Shown in pieces: positions 23,101 to 36,600 of a stretch of DNA of 64,000 bases. The translations under genes and the position numbers were made by a program. The notes under the pieces are model-generated. The model ran no database searches, was not told the origin of the DNA, and worked only from the letters and a program-made list of their open reading frames with translations. Positions within the stretch are counted from its first letter, which is position 1. Every line of letters starts with the position of its first letter. This DNA is from Syngnathus acus (lineage: Eukaryota > Chordata > Actinopteri > Syngnathiformes > Syngnathidae): the NCBI RefSeq assembly GCF_901709675.1, contig NC_051102.1:462912-526911 (forward strand), in the 5' to 3' direction.

Positions 23101-25591
23101 TGAAATTTGTCCTCTGCATTTAACCCATCCCCGTGTGATTTTAATCCATCCCCTGGGGGAGAGGGGAGCAGTGAGCAGCAGCGGTGCCGCGCTCGGGAAT
23201 CAGTTGGTGATCTAACCCCCCAATTCCAACCCTTAATGCTGAGTGCCAAGCAGGGAGGCAATGGGTCCCATTTTTATAGTCTTTGGTATGACCCGGCCGG
23301 GGTTTGAACCCACAACCTTCCAGTCTCAGGGCGGACACTCTACCACTAGGCCACTGAGCTGGTCGTTGACATGGCCATCAAGCCAAACCCATATTTGGAC
23401 AGCATCTGGAACAGAGAACTTCCAGGAATAGCTGGCACAAGGCAAAGACTTTTGAGGCAACAGAGTGAATGACTTGTGTTTTGTTGTGCAGAAGAGAGAA
23501 AACGTCTGAGAAAGCTTGGCAAGACTGCGTCCCCTGACACACATGATCTTGTTTAAGCTTGCAGATTGCATGTCAAACCAACAAAGAACTTGTTTGTGTG
23601 GCTGACTTTCAAAACAAAACTTGCAGTGTAATTCGTTGGGTCGGGAGAGTGTACAAAGTAAACGGTGGCCATGTATGAGAGGTCAAGCACCCGAAAAGGG
23701 CTACTGGGATAAGACGCCTGAGGATGAGGATGGGAACTTCTCTTATAGTTGACCTTTTCATCTGAGAATCTAAAATATGTAAAAATATATAACATGTCAG
23801 GAGGGGGAAAAGGCAAAAATATTGGTCATTGTTCTCCAAATTAAAAGCAACCATTTTATATTGCTTCAACACAAAATTCGTTTTCATGGAAGACTACAAA
23901 AGTTGGATTATGACTTCTGAGAAGTTGAAGCATTAGGACAATTTGAAATTAAAGCGATACGAATGGATTCAGCGAAAAAATAATGAGCAATTTGATCATC
24001 GATTCATTGTCGATTAATCAAAGTACCTCTAGTGCTGTAAATTTAAAATGCAACTATGACAATGATTATCACAGAGAAGCAGAGTACTGAACTTAGCTGA
24101 GCTCAAGTTGAGCATTTTGTTGAGAAGTTACAGGTGGAAGGGAACCTGAAGAATAAAATTCATTCACGCCACATGAGCTGTAATATGACCAGCGCGGTTA
24201 TAAAGGGTTGCAGCAGCTTGCTTACTGGGAAGTGAAACTTGATGCGAATGTTAAAAGTGTACGAGTGTTTTACACGTCACCATTCGGAGCTGCTTCCTAA
24301 ACTAATGCCCACTCAATAATATTACCCATGCCAACTTGTCTTGGAAACAACTTTTTGTGAGGATGTCAGCGTTTTTGTTGTGGTGTTGATGCAGCGTTCT
24401 GTTCTGGATTCTTTTTTTTTTTTTTTAGAGGTTGCACTATGCAACAGTGTGTCAGAGAAAGTGCAAGAGGAAGAAGAGTGAGAATATCGGCGAGAAAGAC
24501 AAAGATCTCATTGAGAAGTATTGTCCAAATGTGCTCTTGCTGCCAAGCTTTTACCCCCCAACTCATTTCATGCATGACGCAAAGAGCAAAAGCGCCGGGC
24601 TACCGAACGAAACACTGCACACACATCGCTGCACCGCACTCTTGCAAGGCCCCAGTCAGTCCATTCCAGTATCGTACTGTACCTATCACTGTGGGCCTTT
24701 GAGTCCCTTAATCTGGTGCCAGACTGGAAGGCCTTGTAGAAAGCCTTGGAGGGGTTCCTGTGTCAGCCAGATTCAGGAAAAGGGAAAAGAAAAAGAAATA
24801 AGGACAGATGAATTAGGGGAAACAAGATGATTGTGTGATGGCATAAGATTGTTTTTAGAAATAGCAATTCCTCTCATGACAATTTGTGGGAAAAAACAAC
24901 TGGACGTGGATTACGTGCAACAAAGTGGCACAAAGGAACACAAAGGAAGGGCAGTTCCATCAAGTCTTCAAGATTTTCACCACTAGCAGGCTTGACTGAA
25001 GATCACCTTTCTCCATTTTTCTGCTCTCGCAATATGTAACGTGGTCAACCCAGTACAAACACAATCTGGATAAAAATGAGACTACAATTTAGGCAAAGCC
25101 GACTAGAAAATGGCAAACCTCAATCAATACCAAGCATATTTCTTTACTGACCATTCCTGTTTCTAGCAGTAAGGACAAACTGATTTCGTGAAATTTACAT
25201 CTATTCAAAGTAATGTTTACGGGGTACCTAATGAAGTGACCAATGTGCAGATATTCCTGATATCTGGCTACGGGAACACTCTGTCCTACAGTAACGGATG
25301 TGTGCTGGAAAAGGGAAAGGAAATTCCCCCACACTGTCCCCCCGCCCCCCCCCCCAAACATTTGCATACTTTTTAAAATTATTTCATAAACCACAAGCGA
25401 GCAAATCCAAACAAACTGAAGTTAGTAAACAGTGAGCAAAAGGACACACATCAGTGCAACACATCACACACAGAAATAAGGAGTTGATTTACAGCATGTG
25501 TGTAAGCACAAACACAGAGCTCTTTTCCTAGAAACCCAACACACACAGACACACACACAGACACACACACAGACACACACAGACACACACA

Positions 25592-25634
<43 letters not shown>

Positions 25635-28600
25635 AGACTCCCTTCCTCACATTACCTCATGACTAAACACAGTCACAAACCTCCCCCTATGCTTCTGCAC
25701 ACTTTTACTTTGTGGGCAACCATACTTAAGACCCTAAACACGCACATACGTGCAATTCCACACCACTCCCTCTGAGACAAACTCTCCCTTCACAGCTTAA
25801 ATCCTCAAAGCTCAGTGAAAGCCAGCAATGGGCTGAAATGATCAAGGTCAGACTTGGAATGAGTCATCGTTTCTTGTTTTCAAGCAACAAACAATATGCT
25901 GAAACTCTGGGTGGGACGATACAGGTAACCCATGGCTCAGTTTCTGGGTCACAGTTTGGTACGTGCCTCTCGTTGTGTGGCTAAATGTATACAGGTGACA
26001 GTAGTATAAAATATGTATATAGCAACACACACGCATCCAAAATACAAAAAAAAGTAAAAAATACCGTTTTTTTCCATGTATAATGCGCCCCCATGTATAA
26101 TACGCACCCTAAAAATGGCATGTCGATGCTGGAAAAAAGCCTGTACCCATGTATAATACGCACCCAAATTTTGATTTATTTATTTATTTTTATTTTTATT
26201 TTTTTTAAAGTCCCAATGATCGTCACACACGCATCTGGGTGTGGTGAAATTTGTCCTCTGCATTTGACCCATCCCCGTGTGATTTTGATCCATCCCCTGG
26301 GGGAGAGGGGAGCAGTGAGCAGCAGCGGTGCCGCGCTCGGGAATCATTTGGTGATCTAACCCCCCAATTCCAACCCTTAATGCTGAGTGCCAAGCAGGGA
26401 GGCAATGGGTCCCATTTTTATAGTCTTTGGTATGACCCGGCCGGGTTACTTAAGTCCGTAAACGTAAAATTATTTCAGAAAAAAGATCATCTTTGGGAAC
26501 AACCGGATGTTATTCTGCCGGTCAGTATCACTGCGCATGCAGTAGCAAACTCGATAGCGAAGAAATATGTGAGACTCTCAACGGGATCACCAATATTTGA
26601 GTGATGTTCCAGTTATTTATCCCAATTATTTATTATTATAATAATAATATATATAATATATATAATAATTATTTATTTATTATTCACAATTGTCATGGTG
26701 ATCTTTCTGGTGATTTTTTAACTAGGCTGGATGTATTTTTTTTGTTGGCGTTGATTTCTCCGACTGCCCAGAAAGGTACCACCGCGATCAGTTAGGTTAA
26801 AATGAAAAGAGAGGAAAGTGACGTTGTAAAGAACCATCCGTGACAAGATTTTCTTCAAAAATTGTTGTACCATGATTTTCTTCACACAAAAAAAAAAAAA
26901 AAAAAAAAATTGTACCCATGTATAATGCGCACCCCAGATTTTAGGACAATAAATTAGTTACATTTTGCGCATTATACATGGAAAAAAACGGTAATATAAA
27001 ATACTTGGGTTTATGTCAACTGTTAAATTTACGTTAGGAATTAAAACATTACAGAAAGATAATGTGACATCTGCACATCTTTAGCAATAGATGCTCCCAT
27101 TCCACTGGATATTTTTGGTTTCTTTTAAAGTATGTACCATGAACTCTTGCAGTGCGTAAAATGCCTGTCAACATTTTTCTCTTCCTCGTCACAATCCACA
27201 GCAAAGATTTGAATGAAGTCAAATCACTCGCTCGTATGAACGGTTTTACCGCGTCCGAGAAAAAGTAGGTCAGACCTTGAATTAGTTCGGTTGCCTTGTT
27301 TCAGTTCCCTGGATTCTAGGAGAGAGAGCACGGCAAAACCCAGGCTTAAAACTTTCATCATCCCGTTCACTTCCGAGGCTAATTCTCTGTCGATGTGATG
27401 AGTGCAAGGGCCGACTGACAGTAGTTTCTAATTCCAAGAAGTTGCACACCAGTTCCAAACTTGTGAGCGCAGGGCGCATTCCAACAGAGAGCAAGAGCTA
27501 AACATATGAAGTCATTCAGACAAAAGGAGGATAAAATGAGAACACGAGGCCAAATACTGACCGACAGAACACTGGGTTGGGTTGGCATGGACTGTAAATT
27601 AAATGCGCCTGGTTTTTGCTACAGCAGAATGTAGCTTTAGTGCTCTGCATCTAAGTTTGGAAAACAAAACGCTTTCAGGCATTCTTATTGGTGGTATTAG
27701 GCTGCTGTGTATGGAATTAGCTAACATACTTTGCGTTGGCGATGGTGGGCATGTTGCTGTGGTACATTACTTCTGCTTTGCAGTAGACACATTGCACTTT
27801 ATCTTCTGACACTTTTGACACCGTCTTTTCTGTGAATATACGAGGCTAGTCCAGTTCTGACAGGGCCACCACAACTTGGCTCATGCATTATTATTATCAC
27901 CATAAAAAAAGACTTAATGTTGGACAATAAACAAGTCAACAAAGAGTGGCTAATATTTCTTGCAACCCCATTGCAATGTTGTATATTGTGCTTTACGTTT
28001 TACACCTTGGGTTGCCAAAAGAAACAAAGCGGAGTGAATCGTATTCCAAGCATGCAAGCAGCATCTTGGTTGTCAAGCCTTTGGTATCGCTGCTATTTAG
28101 TTTGAAGGACTGCAGTGGCAAGGTGAAGCAGGGAATTTTATCTACAGTGATTTTAAGTAACCTTAAACTGTGTTATTAGGAGTGTGAGCTTTGCTTTGCT
28201 CATTAATAGTCTTTTTTACGTCCACCACATGAATCAAGCTGGAAGGATGTAAAAGGAGTGCTCTGTGTTACATGAGGTAGAAAAAGAAATAGGCCAGAGG
28301 AAATATAGAACTAGAGCAGTGTGTTACTTAAAGCATAGCTCAAATGGCTGTCCAAGTAGCACACAACAAGTTTCCCTCCTCTGTGGAGTACTGCACGCTT
28401 TATGCATAAAAAAGGAATGTCATTCAGCACCTCTTCAACTCGTCTGTCAAGCGTGGGTTGCGATAAGGCCGCAGCCGGTTGTTACACGTGACCAGCAGAT
28501 ACAGTACGTGATGTTTTAGCATTTCAGGAGGGCCCTGAAAGGGAATGTATAGAAAATGCATATGACAAGTGTAGCTGGTCGCCACACCCCACTGTGAAAG

Positions 28601-31510
28601 CTCTTATCAGCAAAAGAGTATCATAGTGGAAAGAGTGCTGCTTCATGTCCCTGTACGATAGGGATTTGCTGAGGTAAGGGGACCCCCCCTGCTCTTATCA
28701 AGTTAGGGAGCTGGGTTTTCTCAGAGACAAACATTTCAGAAGGAAAAAAATACAAGGGGGGGTTCACCAGAATTTTAAAGTGCATACATTGAGAACAATA
28801 AAGGGTGTTTACACACCGCATTTGGGTTTCATGGTGCCAACTGGCCGCGGAGGCGACGTTGGCAAAGTGCAAGCTTGCCCTTATTTGGCAATGCTGCATA
28901 AAGTGGCGTAAAGTAGCTCGGCGATACGTACAGTATATTTGTCATTGTTTCAAGAGAAAGCCCTGGCTTTGCTAATAACAAGGAGGAGGGAGGAGGAGCG
29001 CAGCTAAAAGGAGGGGATGCGTTTCATCTGATTGTAACGTCATTAGCATGATTAGCACTGGTTTGTAGGAGAATTTCTTCAGGCAACAACGTGATAACAC
29101 GAAAAGGTCTGCCGTGATCCATATTGAATGACTGACTTATTTTCTGCAGAATGATAACTCAAACAGTTGACATGAACACAAAAGACCACTTCAAATGTGA
29201 AAATCATGCGCATGGTTGTGTTTTTGAGTAAGTGGAGGAGGTGCTGGTTGGCTTCCATGCATTGCCCTACATCCATTTTTTTAGCACAAGTGAGAAACAT
29301 CTGATATACAGTATTTCCTTCCTCTTATCACTTCCTCCTAAACATTGTCATCCCCTGAACATCTCACTGAGACTGACAGGAAGTCCTTGTATATTTTCTT
29401 TTTTAATTATTACTATGATGGTATTATCACTTGGAGGAAAATCTTGGTATATAAGGTAAACCCACAATAAGAGAACATTTACATACCCGAGTCAGTATCA
29501 CTAGTAGGTGACTTTCGCCATAAACAGTTGAAGTTTCCCGTTGAACTTCATACTAAATGTATAAAGTGCATGTTGTGCTTTTGTAATTCACACTGGTGAA
29601 GCGCTCACTTTTTGTTTTTGCAAACTACCACACCATAACCACTAAACAATTACACTAAGGTTAGCATAGCACAGTGTGGGACCATTTTAATGAAGACCAA
29701 CTAATTCTGATAAGGAGGCACTAGATAGTGATACTGACCCACAACAATTCTGCAACAACACAGTGTTGATTGTGTAAATCTCACCATGTGGGTGAGCTTT
29801 ATAACAATACATGAGGCAATGTTTACAAAAAAAAAAAAAAAGAAGTGACTAAGTAGAAAGTTACCTCTCCTCATCCCCGTCGACAGGTATGTGGATTCCA
29901 AACAGGCTGTTGACAGTTGGAGTGGCGAGCTGCAGGGTCTCGGGCATGAGGGGCTTCACCAGATCCTTCCTAAATGACTGGGCATTGACAACCCCATCCA
30001 ATTTCCTCACACCGCCTCCCTCTACCTGTCCAAATCCAGTTGCGAGGAGGCTGTGACCCGCCAAAGCACCTGCTGCTTTGCCTTGGCTCACCTGACCTGG
30101 AGTCAAACTAGCGGCTGTCACCTTTGGCACGGCTGCAGCGGAGGCACTGGGCACAGCAGTAGGCACAGCGGGGGCCACGCTGGAGCTCACTGCAGTGACA
30201 GGCACATTTTGTACACCATCAGCTGTGGGGTGGACGGCGTGGGCTTTGGGCTGTCCAGTGGCAGCATACTGACCGTGAGCAGATCCACCAGCCAGTGCCG
30301 AGCCCGCGACGCTTGCCATTCCACCGGTCTGGCTCTGAGCTATCTGTCCGGGTATTCCCTTTCCTCCGCCAGCGACGTCCCCAAAATGACCGGGGGTGGA
30401 AACTCCCGCCGAGCCCTGAGGCATAGCGGGAGACGTTGCTTGTCCCATTGACTGTGGCCCTGCTGACTGTCCAGACACTGACAGTGACTGACCGCCAGCG
30501 AGTCCTGACTGCTGTTGATAGAATTCATTCAGTTTCTGGACAGGTACGTCATGTCCCACGGAAAGTTGATAAGTATGCGTCTGGGTTGATGGAGGCAAGA
30601 CGGGGGACTTCTGCAATTGAGGCAATCCGTTGCCGACACTCTGGGGAGCGGCAGGCTGCACGCTTGCCACCGCAGGCTGGACTGGGACAGATGTGGGCTT
30701 GCTACTGGCGAGCGCAATCTGCGGGACAGACCCGCTGACAGCATGTTGCCGGGTGATGAAGTTCTGCTGCGCCGACGTCTCCGCCGGATGCATGCGGGTG
30801 ACCCCCGGTGAAGCACCGGGGGCCTGATTTGTGTGCGTTACCGGGGCAACCACAGAGCCACCAGTCTGCCCCAGCCCACTGTCTTTGTCCACAGCAACCT
30901 CAGATGTCACGCTGGCGTCTCGCTTCATGCCATCAACAGTTCGATTCACTACAGAACCATCTGAGTCTTTCTCGTAAAACTCTGTACATATCCACCGGCC
31001 TCTTCGGAAGGGTTCGTCAGTACCGTGGTCAAGTTTGATGACCCTGAAACGGGAAGTACAAGTCACTGTGGAGGCGGCAGGGGCAGGAGGACCTGGACTG
31101 GCCACTGTAGCGGGTTGAGGTACATTTACAGACACAATTACAGGACCGGGACTGGATGTCGGGGCAGCCTGTTGTTGTGTGCCAAGAGCCAGCACCGGCG
31201 CTTTCCGAAACTCCCCCAAGGGACTGACTGACACCACAGAGAAGTGAGGTAAATGCGACGACGCCACGACTCCCGTCGCTTCTGGCTCCCCGACATTATT
31301 CAGCACTTCTTCAGCCAAACTCATGTCACATGCGGCCTCATACTCAGTCCGGGAAACGTCATACATCTCTGACGACACATCCTCGGCGCGGGACTCATCC
31401 GGGTCCTCTAGGCTCTCTGTGTCGTCCGCGGCACCGATAGCAGCCACCTGTGCCTGAGTAACACTTGTGATCTGGAAACAGCTCTTCTTCTTGGCTGGCA
31501 TTTTCGACAT
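19969..31510 (-). CDS. tsc22d2: TSC22 domain family protein 2, long isoform
   Basis: A leucine-zipper protein of the TSC22/GILZ family, implicated in transcription and stress or volume signalling. Exons: 31510-29865, 24757-24683, 20638-20587, 20427-19969. All are GT-AG and total 2232 nt, giving 743 aa. The N-terminus [18 protein letters not shown], the acidic [19 protein letters not shown] and [10 protein letters not shown] match the TSC22D2 long form. Exon 1 is rich in Pro, Ser, Ala and Gln. Exon 2 (25 codons) begins [10 protein letters not shown] and exon 3 encodes [11 protein letters not shown]. The TSC box and leucine zipper start at residue 592. A 32-residue glutamine run lies at about 690-721, and the end QQQPNVTSA matches the human end. 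The start is the ATG at 31510, in the family context; the frame stays open upstream. Confidence 0.95.
20038..20133 (-). repeat. CAG/CAA tract, 32 glutamines, in tsc22d2
   Basis: Ninety-six bases of CTG/TTG on the plus strand, of which about the last 38 bases are uninterrupted CTG. It encodes 32 consecutive Gln just before the C-terminal tail. Four QPPL/QPPV-type repeats precede it. A pure-CAG core makes length variation likely. Confidence 0.95.
21412..21760 (-). mobile_element. V-SINE-type element with internal replacement
   Basis: The (ATCC)n tail is at 21412 and the body runs to 21760. Bases at about 21485-21551 do not belong to the family and are AT-rich (repeated TAATTAAT), replacing a short piece of the body. 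Confidence 0.75.
23051..23360 (-). mobile_element. tRNA-derived SINE, full length
   Basis: A complete copy on the minus strand with B box GGTTCAAACCCCGG and tail TTAACTTTAACTTTTAA. It lies in tsc22d2 intron 2. Confidence 0.9.
25540..25633. repeat. (CA)n/(CAGA)n microsatellite
   Basis: A compound dinucleotide repeat of about 94 bp, with regular CAGA interruptions in the left half and pure CA in the right half. Confidence 0.95.
26064..26991. mobile_element. Complete TA-flanked TIR element carrying a SINE
   Basis: The ends CCGTTTTTTTCCATGTATAA (26064) and TTATACATGGAAAAAAACGG (to 26991) are inverted and flanked by TA on both sides, as for Tc1/mariner/pogo-type elements. CATGTATAAT[G/A]CGC is repeated near both ends. 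The interior includes a head-truncated SINE (26207-26446), an AT-repeat patch and a poly(A) run. There is no transposase frame, so it is a non-autonomous element. Confidence 0.85.
26207..26446 (-). mobile_element. SINE, head truncated, inside TIR element
   Basis: Same family as the other SINEs. It stops in the region next to the B box (GACCCGGCCGGG). It has the same position and orientation as in the copy at 2237. Confidence 0.85.
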
Positions 31511-32676
31511 AGTGGCAGGCCGATTCCTCACCTTGAGTGTGCCTATATCCTGCTCCACCAGAAAAGGAGAGGCTGACAATTACTCCGCAGGCAAATTTAC
31601 GTCCTGTCCATCAGGCGGTGGTGTGGTTTTATGGGGTCAGAATTGATCAAAGAGTTACCAAACGCCACACTGTGATAAGTTTTCAGGATTAAGAGTAACT
31701 GAGGTGAATCTGCGCCATCCCTTTCAGGTCCCCGGATGCGGTTCACGACGCAGACGATGTCCAAACGCCGGACGGAGTTGTGTCAAAGTCCGGGGACGGG
31801 CTGGCTGGCTGCCTTGCCTGCTAGTGTCCCCCGGTCGGTGCCGTTGTGGCCGAATGGGAACCACCGCTACGGGAGGGGCCTACTTGAGGGCTGAGGAGGG
31901 CCCCGCAGCCCTCGCAAAAAGCTAGCGAGTCAAGCCAACTGGCTGCAGCACACTCCCCCTACGTCGGAACAAGTAAGCGAGACATCTCCTCCAAAGCACT
32001 CCCCAGCGCACTGTCCAACGACTTCACCGCTCACTTACCATAAACGCAATTACGGTCAAGGGAAAGGGAGAAATAAACGTCGCAGTGTCACTGTTTTAGG
32101 ATAACGCGGATATACTAACGAGAGCCGCACTGTTATTACTTCCCTGACTCGGTGACAAGATGGCTATGTTCGTATGCTCGCGCGGTGCATGACGGGTAGA
32201 CAAGTGCGGTTGCTGCTGCCTTCAAGTACCAAGCGGAAAAGTCGGACACCGTATAGCACAAAAATTAGGACGGATAATGACATAGTCATAGAGCCTTCAT
32301 TTGAGAACGGGGGTGGGGGACTTACCCGAGAGACACAACGAAACCGTAGTTTGGTATGCATGTTTTTATCATTAATTTATTTTTATATTTCATGTTGAAA
32401 TGAGCGAGGGTGCCCATACTTGACTTTATGGCGTTGTCTGCGGTACTCGCATAAGCCCTATACTGCCCCAAGTGGCTAAAGATAATTTATGAATTTGAGA
32501 AATTGTAAAATGTGTAAAGTATTTTGATTTAAAAAACATTACTGACATTTTTCTTCTTTCATTATTCTCTGAAGCCTCTAGAAATAAAACCATATATTCA
32601 ATATATTTTTAGGTCGTGAAGCAAAGGAGGAAATCAAACTCTTAAAAGGCACGTGATAGTCAATATTACAATAATG

Positions 32677-32754
<78 letters not shown>

Positions 32755-33670
32755 TAATTCGATATTTATATAATGCTAAGTTATAATGAGAACTATGAAT
32801 TAAAACATTTTTAGTATTTTGATTGTTTAGCTACATGGCATTTCACTGACTGGCATTTTTCAAATATTTAGCCACAGTACCCAAAGATATTCCATACACT
32901 GCATGACACGGCATCATCTAGTCATTTACTCGCACAATGCAAACTGCTGCTACAGTAATAAACAATAATAGTCAAAATTGAGTATGATAACATTAAAAAT
33001 GGGGGAGGGGGGGTAGAAATCTGTGGTTACATGTGAAATGTATGCATTAATTGTAAATAGTGTCATGGAAAATATGGATTACAAATATGTGACTTCAAAG
33101 AATATAGAAGAAAAATAGTTCCCTATATGTCCTGTTTGAACCGAAAGCTTCGAAATTTTAATGAATTGATCCTGTAGAATGTGAATTTGTGGAGCAAAGA
33201 AGGAATTTGGGCAAAATAGTCCCCCGATGTCCTGATTGATGTGAAAAGTTGGCATAAAGGCGAAAATTAGCCAACGGATAATAATTGGGGGGGGGGCAGA
33301 AAACTTCATCATTTGCACAATAGATGAGCAGCGTTTTTGTGCACCCTAAACCAGTATTCTCCCCAGACAGTTGGCTAATTCCCTCTTCCTCATCTTCTTT
33401 CCTTCTTTCTTTCTTCCGCCGCCTGCTGCCATCAAAACGCCGGTGGTGGTGGAGGCTCATTGTGCGGAGTGATCTGAAATCCGGACTACACCCAGCCGCA
33501 GCCACAGCCGCATTCGCACCCACACTAGAGCCCCGGCTTTCTTTGCCGCCCCAGCGCGTCCGAGTATTGGTGGCTTGTATCCGAGGCTCCCGAATCTCTC
33601 TCTTTTCTGCCTTGGTCGCTCTCTCACTCCTCCTTAGCCATTTTGTACCCCTGCTTTGTCTTTCTTGAAC
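31511..33670. promoter_or_regulatory. Divergent tsc22d2/pfn2 upstream region
   Basis: CpG-containing, GC-rich DNA at about 31700-32220 suits the tsc22d2 5' UTR and promoter, with a YY1-like AAGATGGC at 32157-32164. A second GC-rich patch at 33400-33665 precedes the pfn2 ATG and is its likely 5' UTR. Between them lies AT-rich DNA with an (AAT)n microsatellite. Transcription starts are not determined. Confidence 0.5.
32671..32753. repeat. (AAT)n microsatellite
   Basis: About 27 near-perfect AAT units between the tsc22d2 and pfn2 promoters. Confidence 0.95.
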
Positions 33671-36600
33671 ATGTCTTGGCAAAACTACGTGGAAAACCTG
33701 ATGGCCGATGGCAGCTGTCAGGACAGCGCCATTGTTGGCTATTTGGACGCCAAATACGTTTGGGCAGCACATGACGGTGGGACTTTCAACAATATCACGG
33801 TAAGAATATGAAATCGAAGCGGAAGGTAGGTGGAAAGTGTTAAGAATCTCAGCGAGTGGCTTGCCAGGCAAAGCACGGGGAGGTCGGAAAAAAATCCGTT
33901 ATCTATGCAAATGACTAACCAACTAGCGGCTATGGTAAGCTAACGCATCGCTGGCCTTTCCTGGCTAGGGAAACGCCGCAGGATTATTTAGCCGCCTCGT
34001 GTACGGCGAGACACATTGGAAACGGGCGTGGACCCCTACACAAAATCTCTCATTCACAGCCAAGGTCCATTTTAGACAACAATAAATAACCTCTTATGGT
34101 TTATTTTTGTCAAACTATCAAGGAAATTGGGTTCGGCTTTGAAGTAATAGGAGCATTCTTTGTGTGCCGTGGCAATGATGATTAGCTAACGTTAAGCCGC
34201 CGATCTGCCGGTTGGTTACCTGTGGACGCGCACACACACAAAAGCTTATACTGGCAGACTTTTGATCAATCTCATTAAAAAATATATATTTAAGAGTAGC
34301 TTTATTGTTATTGTGCCGATGTGGTTATCGGTGGAAAGGAGCGATCCGTCATTTCTAATTGCTTTGATTATGTGGCATCATTGATATTGTAGATAGGTGG
34401 CTGGGTCGATACACAGGCCACATTTCACGACTCAATTGTTAGTTACATTTCACGACTCAATTGCTAGTTACATTTCTGAACATGCGTATTTTGCTTACGT
34501 TGTGTGCATGTCAAAGCACAGACCAACGTACATATATTTTACAATATGCGGGACATTCGAAAATAACTCTTAACATTCCAGTTTGAAAGTGTTCGGTTTA
34601 TTCATGACATGTATTTGACATCTTTTTAACATTCCTCAAATTTCCACGTTTTTCATTATCCCACATATTCCACGACATTTTCAAATGAATGTTTGTCTAG
34701 GACATGAACTAAAGTATAACATTAACAGCATTCACACATTTTCACCAAAATCCCAGAAAAAGAGAGATCTTTATGAATCAGTTTACTATTTTGTATTTTG
34801 TTCATAAATCTGTCCCTTTATATGACATGATACTCATTTAACTTTTTTTTTTCTTTCATTTTGTGTTAACTAATCAGGCTACAGTCAAGTGAGTCATCGA
34901 TTCTTGTCAACCCTGTGAAGGCTTTATCACCTGGCACCCACATGGGATGTTGACAGTTGCAGTATTAGCCACAATGGAAATAACACCATGCGCAAAGGCA
35001 TTCATAATCCTTATAAAGTGAAAATGTACCTTTTCAGGGTAACGTCTGTGTCATGCTGAATATTGAAGGCAGATCAGATTTGGATTTCAAATAAATGCAT
35101 CTGACAATAATAATGGACGGTCCTTCATTGGTGATGTAATGAAGTGTTTGGAATTGCTCTGATGTTATTTATTTTTGTGTTTGTATGATTTTTGTTGTTT
35201 TTCAGTCCCAAGAAATTGACGTTCTGGTAGGTAAAGACAGAGAGACCTTCTACACCTGCGGTCTGACTCTGGGCTCAAAAAAGTGTTCGGTGCTCAGAGA
35301 CAGCCTGCAGGACGAGGGCGACTGGACAATGGACATGAGGACAAAGAGCCAAGGAGGAGAACCCACATACAACATCTCTGTGGGACGAGCCGGACAAGGT
35401 AAATCAAGAGTTTTACAGCAGTCTTACTATCAGAAGGTAATATTTGCTCCGTAAGAATTTAATTTGCATTGTGGAGATTTGTGAAACCAGCTCCTGAATT
35501 TCACCATTGAAAGGAGTGTAGGTGCTACTTAATGTTTTTTTCAAAATAATTTCAGCTTCCCTCATTAAACCTCATGTAGGTTTTGTCCCAAACATTTCCT
35601 CTTTTTGGTCTTTTCCATGTCTGGGGTGTTTCAGCCTTTCCCTCATATCAACTTTCTATGTCCAAATCTTGTGGGGAAAGCCAACACAATCAACACGTTT
35701 CCCTTTTCAGCCTTTTTTCTCCCCTTTTCAGTTCTACGATGCTGTATTGAATTTTTTTATTTTTATTTTTTTTTTTATAAAGGAATAAAGTTCCTATTGC
35801 CTAAACAGTTTTTTAGTTCTAGTTTTTATGATTCCTCTTTTAGAGGTGGACGCCTTGTTTAAATACCTGGCTCAGTAAGAATAAGCAGCATTAAAGCTTT
35901 TGGTTTAAATTAATTCAAACCCCAGCCACATTTTAAGTTGATAGGTCTTTTGCTTGTGAGTGAATGTGTCTGAAAATTAGATAAAGAAAATTGCAAAAGA
36001 CTCCAGAGATGTGCCATGCATTATTTTTTTGTTTTAACCCCAAATAGTTCCATTTTTGGAGGTTAGGGGCCGGACGAACACAGATAACTGATACTATGAG
36101 CCCAAAGCACTTGTGCTTGATACACAAGCGTCTATCTGGTTCCAATTTTAGCCATGCCCACCCCGCGCACACAAACAATCAGGAAGATTAGTACATTTTG
36201 TTTACCTAAGAAAACATTCGCTTTGGCAACAATCTCAGTCATGCACTCGCAGTCGAGGTACAGGATACGGCTTGCAAACTTTACTTCAACATATCTTCAT
36301 GCTTCTCAGGAAAGTACTTAACTTTGGGATGCTTTTCTTGGTTTCTTACCTTTTTCCTTAACCCCACCCCCTTTTCTATCTCTTCTCTTTCAGTTTTGGT
36401 TCTTGTAATGGGGAAAGAAGGGGTCCATGGAGGCGGATTGAATAAGAAGGCTTACTCAATGGCAAAATACTTGCGGGATTCGGGCTTTTAATGTTTCCCA
36501 GGCTCATTTAGGTAAAAATTTGAGGGACATAAAGAAGAGAAAATAAATATTGCTGTTAAGATTTCACCTGCAAGCTGTCAAATGTCATGGAAACCTTTAT

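Larger units (their letters stand above)
20639..24682. other. tsc22d2 intron 2 contents
   Basis: This intron holds a GC-rich patch at about 20935-21190, a V-SINE at 21412, a poly(A) run at 22306-22330 and a complete SINE at 23051-23360. I see no other exon with convincing conservation. Confidence 0.5.
24758..29864. other. tsc22d2 intron 1 contents
   Basis: A 5.1-kb intron with a (CA)n/(CAGA)n microsatellite at 25540-25633 and a SINE-bearing DNA element at 26064-26991. The rest (27.0-29.8 kb) is AT-rich DNA without a recognisable gene or repeat. Confidence 0.5.

Noticed and set aside
25540-25633. CRISPR-like regular repeats
   Set aside because: This is a CA/CAGA microsatellite in a eukaryotic intron; no array of unique spacers exists anywhere in the window.
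30053-31231. Several plus-strand frames of 60-130 codons
   Set aside because: All are antisense to tsc22d2 exon 1, whose frame is supported by family similarity.
33158-33871. Open frame of 237 codons on the minus strand across pfn2 exon 1
   Set aside because: It is antisense to the profilin 5' UTR and first exon and has no recognisable domain; a shadow of GC-rich sequence.
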